Shown: in pieces, positions 25,091 through 33,982 of the stretch
Layout: each line of letters begins with the position of its first letter
Numbering within the stretch: position 1 is the stretch's first letter
NCBI RefSeq assembly: GCF_026339875.1
Contig: NZ_JAPEPZ010000002.1
Location: 868,001-932,000, forward strand
Direction: 5' to 3'
Origin: Streptomyces sp. NBC_01571
Lineage (GTDB): Bacteria > Actinomycetota > Actinomycetes > Streptomycetales > Streptomycetaceae
DNA: 64,000 bases
The notes under the pieces: model-generated
Seen by the model: only the letters and a program-made list of their open reading frames with translations
Told to the model about the DNA's origin: nothing
Databases searched by the model: none
Program-made: the position numbers and the translations under genes

Positions 25091-25699
25091 CTATCGCGGC
25101 CCCGACGGATCGGCCGGTCGATTCGGCAGAACCTTGGCATTCTTGGCGGCGGCTGCCGCGACGGTTGCCAGGTCTTCGCCCGAAAAGCCGGCGCGGCTCA
25201 GCACCGCCAGAGATTTGTTCGTCGCCAGCGTGCACAACGCCAGCTCTGCCACCTCCTGCTCACCGGTCCCCGCCGCCAGCAACGCCTGCTCCAGCATCGC
25301 CCGCAAACCGTCGATCATGGCGCGGACCGTCGCCTGACCCTCCGCGTCGAGGGCCGGGAACTGCGTTGCCGACACCGTGAGCAGGCAGCCATCCGGGACC
25401 GTCGGGTCGGCGATGCGGTTCAGGGCGACCTGCAGGAAGGCGGCCACAACGGCGCTCGGGCTCGGGTGGGGGCCGGACAGTGCCTGCTCGTACAGCGGGT
25501 GGTAGGTCTGAGCGTACCGTTGGAGGCTTTTCCGGAAGAGGGCGCTCTTGTCGCCGAAGGTGCCGTAGAGCGAGCCCCGGCCCAGGCCCGTGCCCTCGGT
25601 CAGGCGATCGATCGAGGCCTCCGAATAACCCCAGCGCCAGAAGACGTGCATCGCACGTCGTAGCGCCTCGTCCACGTCGAATTGCTTGCGGCCTGCCAT
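25091..25699 (-). CDS. TetR-family transcriptional regulator
   Basis: A 202-residue repressor starting at MAGRKQFDVDEAL; an in-frame start 63 nt upstream would run through the operator and is rejected. HTH at about residues 10-52 (AMHVFWRWGYSEASIDRLTE, then LGRGSLYGTFGDKSALF), like the TetR subgroup that controls detoxifying enzymes. C-terminal part contains DGCLLTVSATQFPALD. Divergent from an epoxide-hydrolase-like gene with a palindrome in the 56-bp gap. Confidence 0.9.
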   Translation of the reverse strand: MAGRKQFDVDEALRRAMHVFWRWGYSEASIDRLTEGTGLGRGSLYGTFGDKSALFRKSLQRYAQTYHPLYEQALSGPHPSPSAVVAAFLQVALNRIADPTVPDGCLLTVSATQFPALDAEGQATVRAMIDGLRAMLEQALLAAGTGEQEVAELALCTLATNKSLAVLSRAGFSGEDLATVAAAAAKNAKVLPNRPADPSGPR

Positions 25700-25721
25700 G
25701 GTCCTCAGCCTACACATGTTG

Positions 25722-25744
25722 TACCGATCGTTCAAAGATTGGTA
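25722..25744. promoter_or_regulatory. Inverted repeat between TetR and hydrolase genes
   Basis: TACCGATC (25722-25729) and GATTGGTA (25737-25744) are inverted with 7 of 8 matches and a 7-nt centre. Position between divergent starts makes it the probable operator for the TetR protein. Confidence 0.65.
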
Positions 25745-25755
25745 TGGTCGCTGCC

Positions 25756-26655
25756 ATGACAAGCTTGCGTTCGCTGCGACTGCCTGACGGATTCCTTGAC
25801 GTCTTCACCAGCCGGCTCGTGGAGGTGAACGGGCTGCGGCTGCACACGGTCACCGGTGGGGACGGCCCGGCGCTGCTGCTGATCGGCGGGTGGCCCCAGA
25901 CCTGGTACGCCTGGCGGCAGGTGATGCCCGCGCTCGCCCGCCAGCACACCGTCGTCGCCGTCGACTCACGCGGGTCCGGGCTCTCCGACAAGCCCGACGA
26001 CGGTTACGACGCCGGCACGCTGTCCGCCGACCTGGTCGCGTTGATGGCCGCGCTCGGGCACGACCGGTTCGACGTGGTCGGCCACGACATCGGTACGTGG
26101 ACCGGATATGCCCTCGCCGCCGATCACCCCGAGCGAGTGGGCCGCCTCGCCATCGTCGAAGCAGTGATCCCCGGTCTCACGCCGTCCCCGCCGTTCTTCG
26201 GCCCGGCCGCGGTCAACCTGAAGCTCTGGCAGTTCGGCTTCAACCGGCTCACCGACCTCAACGAGGAACTGGTCCGGGGACGGGAGCGGCTCTTCTTCGG
26301 TTACCAGTTCGCCAAGAAGGCAGCCACCCCGGACGCGATACCCGCGTACGCCGTCGACGTCTACGTCGACGCGATCACCGCGGATCCTCGCGCGCTGCGG
26401 GCGAGCTTCGCGTACTACCGGGCGCTGGATGAGACGATCGCGCAGAACGAGCAGCGCAGCAAGACCCGGCTGACGCTGCCGGTGCTCGCCCTCGGCGGCG
26501 CGCTGTGGAGCGGTGCGAATGCCGCCCAGACGATGCGGCTGGCGGCCGACGACGTCACGGGGGTCGTCCTCGACGACTGCGGCCACTACCCAGCCGAGGA
26601 GCAGCCGGCGCGGTTTGTCGAGATCCTGGAGGACTTCCTCGCGGCCAACCGGTAG
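25756..26655 (+). CDS. Alpha/beta hydrolase, epoxide hydrolase / haloalkane dehalogenase-like
   Basis: A 299-residue enzyme (ATG 25756; ATG 25744 is an in-frame alternative overlapping the operator). Motifs: LLIGGWPQTWYAWRQ (oxyanion region), nucleophile Asp in VVGHDIGTWTGYALA, and His in DDCGHYPAEEQP. An aspartate nucleophile (G-H-D-I-G) instead of serine is the signature of epoxide hydrolases and dehalogenases. Controlled presumably by the divergent TetR. The substrate is unknown. IS debris follows immediately downstream. Confidence 0.88.
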   Translation: MTSLRSLRLPDGFLDVFTSRLVEVNGLRLHTVTGGDGPALLLIGGWPQTWYAWRQVMPALARQHTVVAVDSRGSGLSDKPDDGYDAGTLSADLVALMAALGHDRFDVVGHDIGTWTGYALAADHPERVGRLAIVEAVIPGLTPSPPFFGPAAVNLKLWQFGFNRLTDLNEELVRGRERLFFGYQFAKKAATPDAIPAYAVDVYVDAITADPRALRASFAYYRALDETIAQNEQRSKTRLTLPVLALGGALWSGANAAQTMRLAADDVTGVVLDDCGHYPAEEQPARFVEILEDFLAANR

Positions 26656-26671
26656 CAGGCACGCCACACGG

Positions 26672-26841
26672 TTGAACCGCGCGAGCGACAGGCAGAGCTT
26701 CACAAACTCCGCTACGTCGTCGACCAGGCCTTCACCCTCCTCCACCAGTTCAAACGCCTCGCCATCCGATGGGCACGACGCCTCGAACTCCACGACGCCT
26801 TCGTCTCCTGGCATGCAGCCTCATCTGCTGGCGACGCCTCA
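26672..26841 (+). pseudogene. IS5-type transposase, C-terminal fragment
   Basis: Reads EPRERQAELHKLRYVVDQAF, TLLHQFKRLAIRWARRLELH and HDAFVS, then breaks by a one-base deletion relative to the copy at 24837-24890. It shows that two copies of a related element once flanked or neighboured the TetR-hydrolase pair. Confidence 0.7.
26789..26841 (+). repeat. Direct repeat copy 2 (IS5 transposase tail)
   Basis: Near-identical to 24837-24890 except for one missing C. It belongs to a longer transposase fragment than copy 1. Confidence 0.85.
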
Positions 26842-26847
26842 GGCACA

Positions 26848-27486
26848 GCATGCCTACCTCGCCCTGAGGAAAGTCCGGCACACGGCCATCCGTGTCATAC
26901 GCGACGTTTCAACGGGGGGATTGTGCGCTTCAAGGAGGCAGTCCTCTCGGGAAAGGTCGACTTCTCCCGCACTGCGTTCGACGAGGGAGAGGTCTACTTC
27001 AACGACGCGCAGTTCGCCAGAGGCACGGTCGACTTCAACGGCGCCCGGTTCAGGGGCAGTGAAGTGGATCTATCCGGCGCGGCGTTCTCCGGCAGCAGAG
27101 TGGACTTCAGGCTCTGCCAGTTCGCCACCGGCACCGTTGCCTTCGTCGGCAACCAGTTCTCCGGCGGCAATGTCGCCTTCAACCGCGCGAGGTTCCAGGG
27201 CGGCACGGTCGACTACTCCAGCGCAGTCTTCTCCGGCGGCACGGTCTCCTTCGAGGGTGGTCGATTCTCCGACGGCACGGTCGACTTCGCGGGTGCTCGG
27301 TTCGACAGCGGCTCGGTCGACTTCACCATGGCGCGGTTCTCCGGCGCAGCCATTGGCGTCGACAGTGCGCAGTTCTCCGGCGCAACAGTCAGCTTCGACA
27401 CGGTCAGCGGCGAGGCACCACCTGACCTGGTTCCGGCGAGCGGATCGCCCCTTCCTTCTGGTTTGACCCTGCCTCCCCACTGGTGA
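26848..27486 (+). pseudogene. Pentapeptide-repeat protein, N-terminally truncated
   Basis: GTG 26923 opens 187 residues of regular pentapeptide-type repeats with an 11-residue rhythm of the form F-x-G-G-x-V-D-F (for example ARFRGSEVDLSGAAFSGSRV), a right-handed beta helix. The related full-length actinobacterial proteins have a preceding helical region; here only KVRHTAIRVIRD (26848-26913) of it survives, in another frame, joined to FNGGIVRFKEAV. The 5' half has thus been deleted next to the IS5 scar. Whether the repeat part is still expressed is unknown. Confidence 0.65.
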
Positions 27487-27550
27487 GCCATGCCGTGCCA
27501 TGCCTGCCATCCGGCCGTCACTGTTACCGGCGTTCGCACGACGTGCGCTC

Positions 27551-27718
27551 TCAGGTTGTGCGTGGCCGGAGGGTGTACGGCGCCTCGTGCCGAAGCATCC
27601 GTCGCACAGCCTCCGGATACCATCGATCGCTGCCGCGAGGCGGGAGCTGCTCCGCTTCCAGGCGGCGGCAGATCTCACGCAGCGAGGCGCCCGCCGCCTG
27701 TAGTTCCCGAGCCCGGGC
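27551..27718 (-). pseudogene. C-terminal fragment resembling a serine recombinase / resolvase
   Basis: LARARELQAAGASLREICRR and DRWYPEAVRRMLRHE resemble the helix-turn-helix end of resolvase-type recombinases. No catalytic domain is present upstream; the rest is lost. Confidence 0.4.
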
Positions 27719-27879
27719 GAGACCGACCTGCTCGGCGGGCTGCTCGACGCCGGAGCTTCCCTCAGCCGTAAAACCCGCTACGGCCTCACCGTCGACCCCG
27801 CCGAACGCGCCGCCCTCACCGCACGGGTATGACACCCTCACCTACGGCCGGCTGCGCGCTGCGCCCCCGCACCGAGGCG

Positions 27880-28170
27880 ACGCCCGCCGAAGCCGATGCG
27901 GGACGGCCGGTGGAACTCATCCCGTCGCAGATGGCGGCCCTGCGCGTGTTCGTCCACCTCGCCGGGCGGCTCCGGATCCCGCCCGCTGACGGGCTGGCCG
28001 AGCAGGTCCGTACGGCGTCGTGTGATCACGGGATCGAACGGCGGCGGCTACATCTGGCCGAGGAGCAGATCGCTTCGGTGGCGTACGGGTTCTGGCCGCA
28101 CCGGATGACCGGCTCCGCCGCGGAAGCCAACCGCTTCACTCGCGAGTACGGCGCCACCTACACCCCGTCC
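27880..28170 (+). pseudogene. Unrecognised coding remnant
   Basis: Strong third-position GC and a protein-like sequence (SQMAALRVFVHLAGRLRIPP; QIASVAYGFWPHRMTGSAAE) with no preceding start with ribosome site. Coding character ends near 28170 although the frame stays open to 28482 with low-complexity Pro/Ala. Product unknown. Confidence 0.4.
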
Positions 28171-28219
28171 CCAACCGAGCAGGACCACCTGCCGAAGGGC
28201 GCCGGCGCCGCAGGAGGCG

Positions 28220-28480
28220 GGCCGCCCACCGCACCGGCCGGCCCTCCAGCAGGGACAGCTCCGCCCGGTCCTCCGGATCGGCCAGCTCCACCAACCCCTG
28301 GTCTGCCAGGGCGGCGGCCTGCTGCTGATGGGGCAGGAGGAACTCCGTATCGAGTGTCCAGCCATGCCCTGCCACCTGCCCGGACTCGCACAATGCCTCC
28401 AAGACGGGCAACACTCGCCCCCAGCCCCACATCCCGCTCCCCCACCCGCGGCTCCGCACCCATTGGTCTCCACCGACCGT
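28220..28480 (-). pseudogene. Unrecognised coding remnant on the minus strand
   Basis: Good codon bias for VLEALCESGQVAGHGWTLDT and QQQAAALADQGLVELADPED; the frame is open from 28717 to 28136 but only this part looks protein-like. It faces the plus-strand remnant tail to tail. Product unknown. Confidence 0.4.
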
Positions 28481-28661
28481 AGGCACGGCCTGGGCCCACG
28501 GGGCGCGGAGAGGGGAAAGGCCCAGCCCACCGAGTGACCAGGCCAACCGTGCTGCCTCCGCCCAGGCCGGAAGCCCGGCCCCGGAGCCGACGAGGTGCCT
28601 GGCAGGAGCAACAGAACGATGTCCCTCCACACGCCGGTCAGCCCGCGACCGGCTGCCGCGT

Positions 28662-29996
28662 TCAGAATCGGGCCGTGGTGTGAGGGGCCGGAGCCATGTG
28701 GTCGGTGAACCAGTCACGGGCCAGGCCGGTTACCTGCTCCAGGGTTCCGGGCTCCTCGAAGAGGTGGGTGGCTCCGGGAACGACAGCGAGATCGTTCTCG
28801 CAGCGCAACCGCGCCTGCGCCCCACGATTGAGGTCGAGCACGAGTCGGTCGTGGCCGCCGACGATGAGCAGAGTGGGGGCGGTCACGGCCGGCAGCCGTG
28901 GGCCAGCGAGGTCGGGCCGCCCGCCGCGGGAGACGACCGCGGCGATCCGCGCGTCGGGCTCGGCGGCGGCCCAGAGCGCGGCGGCAGCGCCGGTGCTGGC
29001 GCCGAAGTAGCCGACGGCCAGTCCCTGGGCCTCGGGCTGCTCACGCAGCCAGCCGGTGGCGTCCGTGAGCCGTCGGGCCAGGAGATCCGTGTCGAAGACG
29101 TTGGCCCGGTCGGTCGCCTCTTGTTCGGTGAGGAGGTCGAACAGCAGGGTGCCCAGACCCGCGCCGTTCAGGCCGGCCGCGACGAACCGGTTGCGCGGGC
29201 TGTGCCGGCTGCTGCCGCTGCCGTGCGCGAACACCACGATCCCGAGCGCGCCCTCGGGCACCGTCAGCTGTCCCCGCAGCACCAGCGGACCCGCGCGCAC
29301 ATCCGCCTCCCGGTCCTCGGGCGCGCTCTGCCCCGTCGGGGCCCGGCGGGCGCTCACCGGGCGGGCGAGCGCCTCCTCCAGGCAGGCGACGACCTCGTCG
29401 TCGTCGGTCTGGGAGAAGTCGGCGTAGAACTGCCCGATCGCGTAGAAGTCCCACGGCGTGTGCGGGCACACCAGCTCGTCGGCGTCAGCACCCAGCCGCG
29501 CGGTCCAGTCGTGCGGGGCCACGGGAACCGCCAGTACAACCCGTGCGGCTCCGCGAGCGCGGGCGATCTGGCAGGCCGCGCGCGCCGTCGAACCGGTGGC
29601 GACTCCGTCGTCGACGACCAGTACCGTGCGGCCCGTCAGGACTGCCGGTTCCCGTCTGCCCCGGTAGCGCCGTGCACGGCTTTCGAGTACCTCCCGCTCG
29701 CGTGCCTCGACCTCGGCCAGCTCGTGCGGGGTGACACGCGCGCTACGCACGACCTCGTCGCTGATCACGCGGACGCAACCTTCGCCGATGGCCCCCATGC
29801 CCAGCTCCGGCTGGAACGGCACACCCAGTTTGCGCACCAGGCAGACGTCCAGCGGCGCGCCCAGCGCCTTCGCGACCTCCGCAGCGACCGGGACCCCTCC
29901 ACGAGGCAACCCCAGCACCACGACGTCGGAACCTTTGAAGTGCTTCAGCAGGGCCGCCAGCTGTCGGCCGGCATCTCGACGATCCAGGAAGAACAC
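28662..29996 (-). CDS. Phosphoribosyltransferase-alpha/beta hydrolase fusion protein
   Basis: A 444-residue two-domain protein starting at GTG 29996 with GAGGAGG 7 nt before it. N-terminal PRTase domain (about 1-215) with [16 protein letters not shown] and the PRPP motif [18 protein letters not shown]-terminal dienelactone-hydrolase-like domain (about 240-435) with [16 protein letters not shown], nucleophile in [13 protein letters not shown], then GGHDRLVLD and the catalytic His in GATHLFEE. Both domains also exist as neighbouring single genes in other bacteria; their joint role is unknown. Adjacent DNA on both sides is debris, so the gene is isolated. Confidence 0.9.
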   Translation of the reverse strand: MFFLDRRDAGRQLAALLKHFKGSDVVVLGLPRGGVPVAAEVAKALGAPLDVCLVRKLGVPFQPELGMGAIGEGCVRVISDEVVRSARVTPHELAEVEAREREVLESRARRYRGRREPAVLTGRTVLVVDDGVATGSTARAACQIARARGAARVVLAVPVAPHDWTARLGADADELVCPHTPWDFYAIGQFYADFSQTDDDEVVACLEEALARPVSARRAPTGQSAPEDREADVRAGPLVLRGQLTVPEGALGIVVFAHGSGSSRHSPRNRFVAAGLNGAGLGTLLFDLLTEQEATDRANVFDTDLLARRLTDATGWLREQPEAQGLAVGYFGASTGAAAALWAAAEPDARIAAVVSRGGRPDLAGPRLPAVTAPTLLIVGGHDRLVLDLNRGAQARLRCENDLAVVPGATHLFEEPGTLEQVTGLARDWFTDHMAPAPHTTARF

Positions 29997-30319
29997 GATC
30001 CGGCCTCCTCGCCCCAGGGAACACGGCGGACAACGCGATGCGCATGTGCCCCTTTCTTCTATCCTCACCCCAGCGGAGAACGAATGCGCACCATTGTGGG
30101 AGGCGCTCTCGGATCTGGGGTGTGCCCTCCCGCGTGTGGACCGTGTGGGGGATCACGGCGTCACCGCTGCGGGACGCGATCACGGCGTCACGGTGAACCG
30201 CCTGATCACCCGAGAACCACTCGACGGAGTCCAGGCCCCAACATCCTTGCCCTCAAGTAGTGGTGACAGCCCGTCATTGAATCCACGGGGCTGCCGACTG
30301 GGCCTTGCGGCCGACCCGC
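29997..30319. other. About 320 bp with no recognised gene
   Basis: Upstream region of the fusion gene. Plus-strand frames continue through but have poor coding character. A direct repeat GATCACGGCGTCAC occurs at 30152-30165 and 30179-30192. Confidence 0.4.
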
Positions 30320-31115
30320 CCAGGTGGACGGCACCAGCACGACGACCAAGGAATGCGGATCGCCGTCAAGGGGGCCCCGAAGCACTCCTGCCGCTGTGCA
30401 CCGCGACCAGACAAGCCGACGGGATGGCCGGCCCGCTCTCCGAGGAACGACGCCGTACGAACGCCGCTCACGTGGACACACTCGCCCGTCAGGGGCTGCG
30501 GGCCCTGGCTGCGGCAGAGCGGCAACTGGCCGCCGGCGCCAAACTGCCGCAGAGCCGCGAGGAGGCCGAAGACCGGCTGATCTTCCCGGGGCTGATGGTG
30601 ATGGCCGATCCGCCCCGCCCGGAGGTGGCCGACGCGGTCGCCCGCTGCCACAGTGCCGGAATCCGGATCATCGTGGTCTCCGGCGGCCTGGAACCGAAGG
30701 TGGTAACCGGATACGTACTCGACCGCATGCCCGAACACGAACTCGACCCAATCCTGCGCCACCACCAGGAGCTGATCTTCGCCCGCACATCCTCGGAGGC
30801 AAAGCTGCGGATCGCCGACGCGCTGCGCGCCGAAGGCCACGTCGTGGCGATGACCGGCGACGGCGTCAACGAGGCACCCGCCCTGCGCCGGGCTGACATC
30901 GGGGTCGCCATGGGCCGCTCCGGCACCGACGTGGCGCGCGAGGCGGCCACGATGGTGCTCACTGACGACTACTTCGCCACCATCGTCGCCGCGGTGCACG
31001 CGGGCCGCCGCGTCTACGACAACATCCGCAAGTTCGTCTGCTACATCCTCGCCCCCACCACCCTGGAGGTCGCCCCGTTCCTGGTCTACGCCCTGGCCAG
31101 GCGGGGCCGTACCGC
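30320..31115 (+). pseudogene. P-type cation-transporting ATPase, internal fragment
   Basis: The best frame gives [20 protein letters not shown], the hinge [20 protein letters not shown] and [17 protein letters not shown], then [20 protein letters not shown]. This covers the nucleotide-binding domain end, P domain and the first of the C-terminal helices of a Ca2+-type ATPase. The N-terminal membrane domain, the DKTGT phosphorylation site and the last helices are missing, and upstream [11 protein letters not shown] is divided over three frames near 30320-30400. Clearly non-functional. Confidence 0.85.
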
Positions 31116-31382
31116 TGCCGCTGACCACGGTCCAGTTTCGGCGAGGCGGCCCTCGATGAGGTCGGGGCGTCGTTGGATGCGGCGCAGGCCTCTGCGGACG
31201 GCGTCGACAAGGTGGTCATCGCCTGGGAGGGCCGCCTCACAAGGGACGTCTCGGTGTTGCCAAGCGCGTGGGGCCTGGCACGATCTACTGAACGTGCGCC
31301 CCTGCCTTGATCACACGGCTAGGGTGCTGACATCGGGTGGCAGGACGGGGTAGTACATGGCTGAGCAGGCGTTGGACGAACC

Positions 31383-32552
31383 GTGAGCCGCAACGGTGCA
31401 CAGCCGGGCGGCGCCTTGGTCGGGGAATCGCGGGGTGAGCTGTCCCCTCGCGCGGAGCGGACGTTGTGGTGGGGGTCGGCGGGTCTGGTGCTCACCATCC
31501 TCGGCGCCTCGGTGTCCGTGGCCGGTACAGAGAACGTCCGCCGGATGCCGATTGCCCTGACTTTGGTCCTCGCACAGGCGGGTGCCCTGAGGTGGCAGGC
31601 GCGCGCCCCGGTCACCGTCCTCGCCGTGAATGCGGCGTCGGGGCTCGTGGTGTGGGCGCTGCTGCCCGCGGTGACCTTGACGGGGGCGATGCTCGCGGCG
31701 CAGATCACGCTGTGCGTGCTGTCGGCCATCCGGCCGTGGCGGGCGTCGGTGTGGGCGCTCGCGGCCATGTGTCTGGCGGCGCCCCTCGCGTTCGGGGCGG
31801 GCGGGCCGGCCGGTGTGGCGGTCTGGCTGCTGACGGTGATCCTCGCGTGGACCGCTGGACAGTGGCGCAGCGCCCAGAAGGCACGAACGAGGGCGGAGTT
31901 GCGCCGTGCCGTGGTGGAGGAGCGGGCGCGGATCGCGCGGGAGGTGCACGACGTCGTGGCGCACACCTTGTCGGTAGTGGTCATTCAGGCTGGGGCGGCG
32001 GACGATGTGTTCGCGCAGAGGCCCGAACAGGCTCGTCAAGCGCTCCGGGCCATTGAGACCGGCGCCCGCTCCGCCCTCGGTGAACTGCGTCTGCTGCTAA
32101 GGGCGTTCAGTTCCGACGAGGACGAGGACAGGACCATGGAGCAGCGGGAGCCGGGGTCCTGGCTCGCGCGTCTGGAGGAGCTGGCCGAGACGGTACGAGC
32201 TACTGGGATGGCCGTGCGCGTGTATCACGAGGGTGCCACTGGAGGGTTGCCGGCGGCAGTGGACAAGACGGCGTACCGGATCGTCCAGGAGGCACTGACC
32301 AACACGCTGCGTCACGCGGTCGACGCCGACGAGGTGAGTGTGCGCGTGGCGGCCTCGGGGGACTGTGTAGAGGTGACGGTGGTCGACAACGGACGTACGA
32401 CGCAGAGCAGCTCGCCCGCGGCAGGCGCAGGACGCGGTCTGGTGGGCATGAAGGAGCGCGTACGGCTCGTGGGCGGCAGTCTGCGCGCCGGCCCGGTGCG
32501 CGGAGGCGGGTTCGAGGTGACGGCGCGGCTGCCCGTGGAGCGTGCGTCATGA
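31383..32552 (+). CDS. Sensor histidine kinase, NarL/DesK-type
   Basis: A 389-residue membrane kinase. About five transmembrane segments in the first 160 residues, then HisKA_3 with the phospho-acceptor His in AREVHDVVAHTLSVVV, and the HATPase domain with TAYRIVQEALTNTLRHA (N box) and GRGLVGMKERVRLVGG (G box). GTG start at 31383. It overlaps the response regulator gene by 4 nt (ATGA), a classical pair. The signal is unknown; multi-helix sensors without large extracellular loops often detect envelope conditions. Confidence 0.93.
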   Translation: MSRNGAQPGGALVGESRGELSPRAERTLWWGSAGLVLTILGASVSVAGTENVRRMPIALTLVLAQAGALRWQARAPVTVLAVNAASGLVVWALLPAVTLTGAMLAAQITLCVLSAIRPWRASVWALAAMCLAAPLAFGAGGPAGVAVWLLTVILAWTAGQWRSAQKARTRAELRRAVVEERARIAREVHDVVAHTLSVVVIQAGAADDVFAQRPEQARQALRAIETGARSALGELRLLLRAFSSDEDEDRTMEQREPGSWLARLEELAETVRATGMAVRVYHEGATGGLPAAVDKTAYRIVQEALTNTLRHAVDADEVSVRVAASGDCVEVTVVDNGRTTQSSSPAAGAGRGLVGMKERVRLVGGSLRAGPVRGGGFEVTARLPVERAS

Positions 32553-33208
32553 CCCTGCGCGTGGTGGTGGCCGACGACCAGGCTCTGGTCCGTACCGGGT
32601 TTCGTATGATCATCGACGCGCGGGACGACCTCGAGGTGGTCGGTGAGGCTCCGGACGGCCGGGAGGCCGTGAGGCTGACTCGCGAACGGGCGCCGGACGT
32701 GGTGGTGATGGACGTGCGCATGCCCGTGGTGGACGGTATCGAGGCGACGCGGCAGATCGTGCGGTCCGGCAGTCGGGCCCGGGTCCTCGTGCTGACCACC
32801 TGGGACGTCGACGCACACGTCGTCGCCGCCCTGCGGGCGGGGGCCAGTGGCTTCCTGCTCAAGGACATCCGCCCTGGTGAACTCGTCGAGGCGATCCGCC
32901 TTACCGCGCGAGGAGACGCGCTGCTCGCGCCGACTGTGCTGAGCCGAGTCCTCGACCGGTTTCTGCGCACCACACCCGACCTGGCGCCACCGCCCTCCCT
33001 GCGAGACCTCTCCAGCCGCGAGCGGGAGGTGCTCACCTTGATCGGGCAGGCACTGTCGAACGCGGAGATCGCCGAGCGGCTGGGCCTGTCGGAGGCCACG
33101 GTCAAGAACCACGTCACCGCGGTACTGCGGAAGCTGGACGTGCGCGACCGCGTGCAGGCCGTCGTCGCCGCCTACGACCACGGCCTCGTACGGCCGCGCC
33201 GCCCCTGA
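32549..33208 (+). CDS. Response regulator, NarL/FixJ family
   Basis: 219 residues: receiver domain (1-120) with acidic pocket D9/D10, phosphorylation site D55 in VVVMDVRMP and Lys in FLLKDIRPGE; LuxR-type HTH (about 150-210) with LSSREREVLTLIGQALSNAE and LGLSEATVKNHVTAVLRKL. Translationally coupled to the kinase. It may regulate the GPP34 and esterase genes that follow in the same direction, but no operator was identified. Confidence 0.95.
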   Translation: MTLRVVVADDQALVRTGFRMIIDARDDLEVVGEAPDGREAVRLTRERAPDVVVMDVRMPVVDGIEATRQIVRSGSRARVLVLTTWDVDAHVVAALRAGASGFLLKDIRPGELVEAIRLTARGDALLAPTVLSRVLDRFLRTTPDLAPPPSLRDLSSREREVLTLIGQALSNAEIAERLGLSEATVKNHVTAVLRKLDVRDRVQAVVAAYDHGLVRPRRP

Positions 33209-33322
33209 CGGTCCGGCCTCCTCCTTGGGGAGGAGACGGGGCCGGACTCCTCCCCTGTTCCCAGCGACGGACCCTTCCTGCGGCCGATCCCTGACCAGAG
33301 CGCCGGGCCCTACGGTCGAGGT

Positions 33323-33961
33323 GTGATCGAAGACCTGGCCTGCACCATGTATCTGCTCGCCCATGACGCCGCGGCCGAGGGCCTCTACGACCGTGGCCGG
33401 ACGGAGCTGCTGGTCCGTGCCGCCGCCCTGATCGACCTGGCGGCGCGCGGCCGACTGAAGGAGGACGGCGGCACGGTCGTCGAGTCCGGCGGCGAACCGA
33501 CCGGCGCCCCGGTTCTGGACGGTGTGCTGCGCGACATCGGAGCCGGGCACAGCTGGAAGCACCTCGTGCGCCGCCACCGCAAGCGGACCCTGACGGCGGT
33601 GGAGGACCGGCTCGTGGCGACGGGACTTCTCACCGTGAAACCGACCCGCACACGCCTGGGCGGACGGAGGCTGATGGTGACGCGACACGCCGAAACCGCC
33701 GACGCCCGCTCCCGCGTGATCGTGGCGATGCATGGGGACACACCCGTGCGGGAGATCCCCGTCGCGGACGCCGCACTGCTGGCACTGACCGCGGCGGGCC
33801 GCGTCCGCACGGTCCTCTCGCGCCAGGACCGGGAGACGCACCGAGACCGCATCGACGCCTGTACGCAGAGCCTCGCCGCCCTGGCGCCCGGCCTGGAGAA
33901 AGCCGTACGCGCTCTGCCGATGACCATGGTCGCCGCGCGGGGCGGCATGGGCGGCGGCTGA
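33323..33961 (+). CDS. GPP34 (Golgi phosphoprotein 3-like) family protein
   Basis: A 212-residue protein with the GPP34 pattern: LACTMYLLAHDAAAEGLYD near the N-terminus, AALIDLAARGRL, a helical middle and LLALTAAGRVRTVLSR. In eukaryotes GPP34 proteins bind PI4P and act in vesicle traffic; in actinomycetes the family is widespread with no settled role. GTG start at 33323. It precedes the secreted carboxylesterase gene by 21 nt, where GGGAGGAG serves the next gene, so they probably form an operon. Confidence 0.85.
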   Translation: MIEDLACTMYLLAHDAAAEGLYDRGRTELLVRAAALIDLAARGRLKEDGGTVVESGGEPTGAPVLDGVLRDIGAGHSWKHLVRRHRKRTLTAVEDRLVATGLLTVKPTRTRLGGRRLMVTRHAETADARSRVIVAMHGDTPVREIPVADAALLALTAAGRVRTVLSRQDRETHRDRIDACTQSLAALAPGLEKAVRALPMTMVAARGGMGGG

Positions 33962-33982
33962 CCACGGGAGGAGACGACCACC

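Noticed and set aside
30152..30192. Direct repeat GATCACGGCGTCAC as possible iteron or operator
   Set aside because: Only two copies, and no associated gene or palindrome to give it meaning.
28680..30260. Plus-strand open frame opposite the PRTase-hydrolase fusion
   Set aside because: No domain; the minus strand carries two complete domain signatures and a good start.
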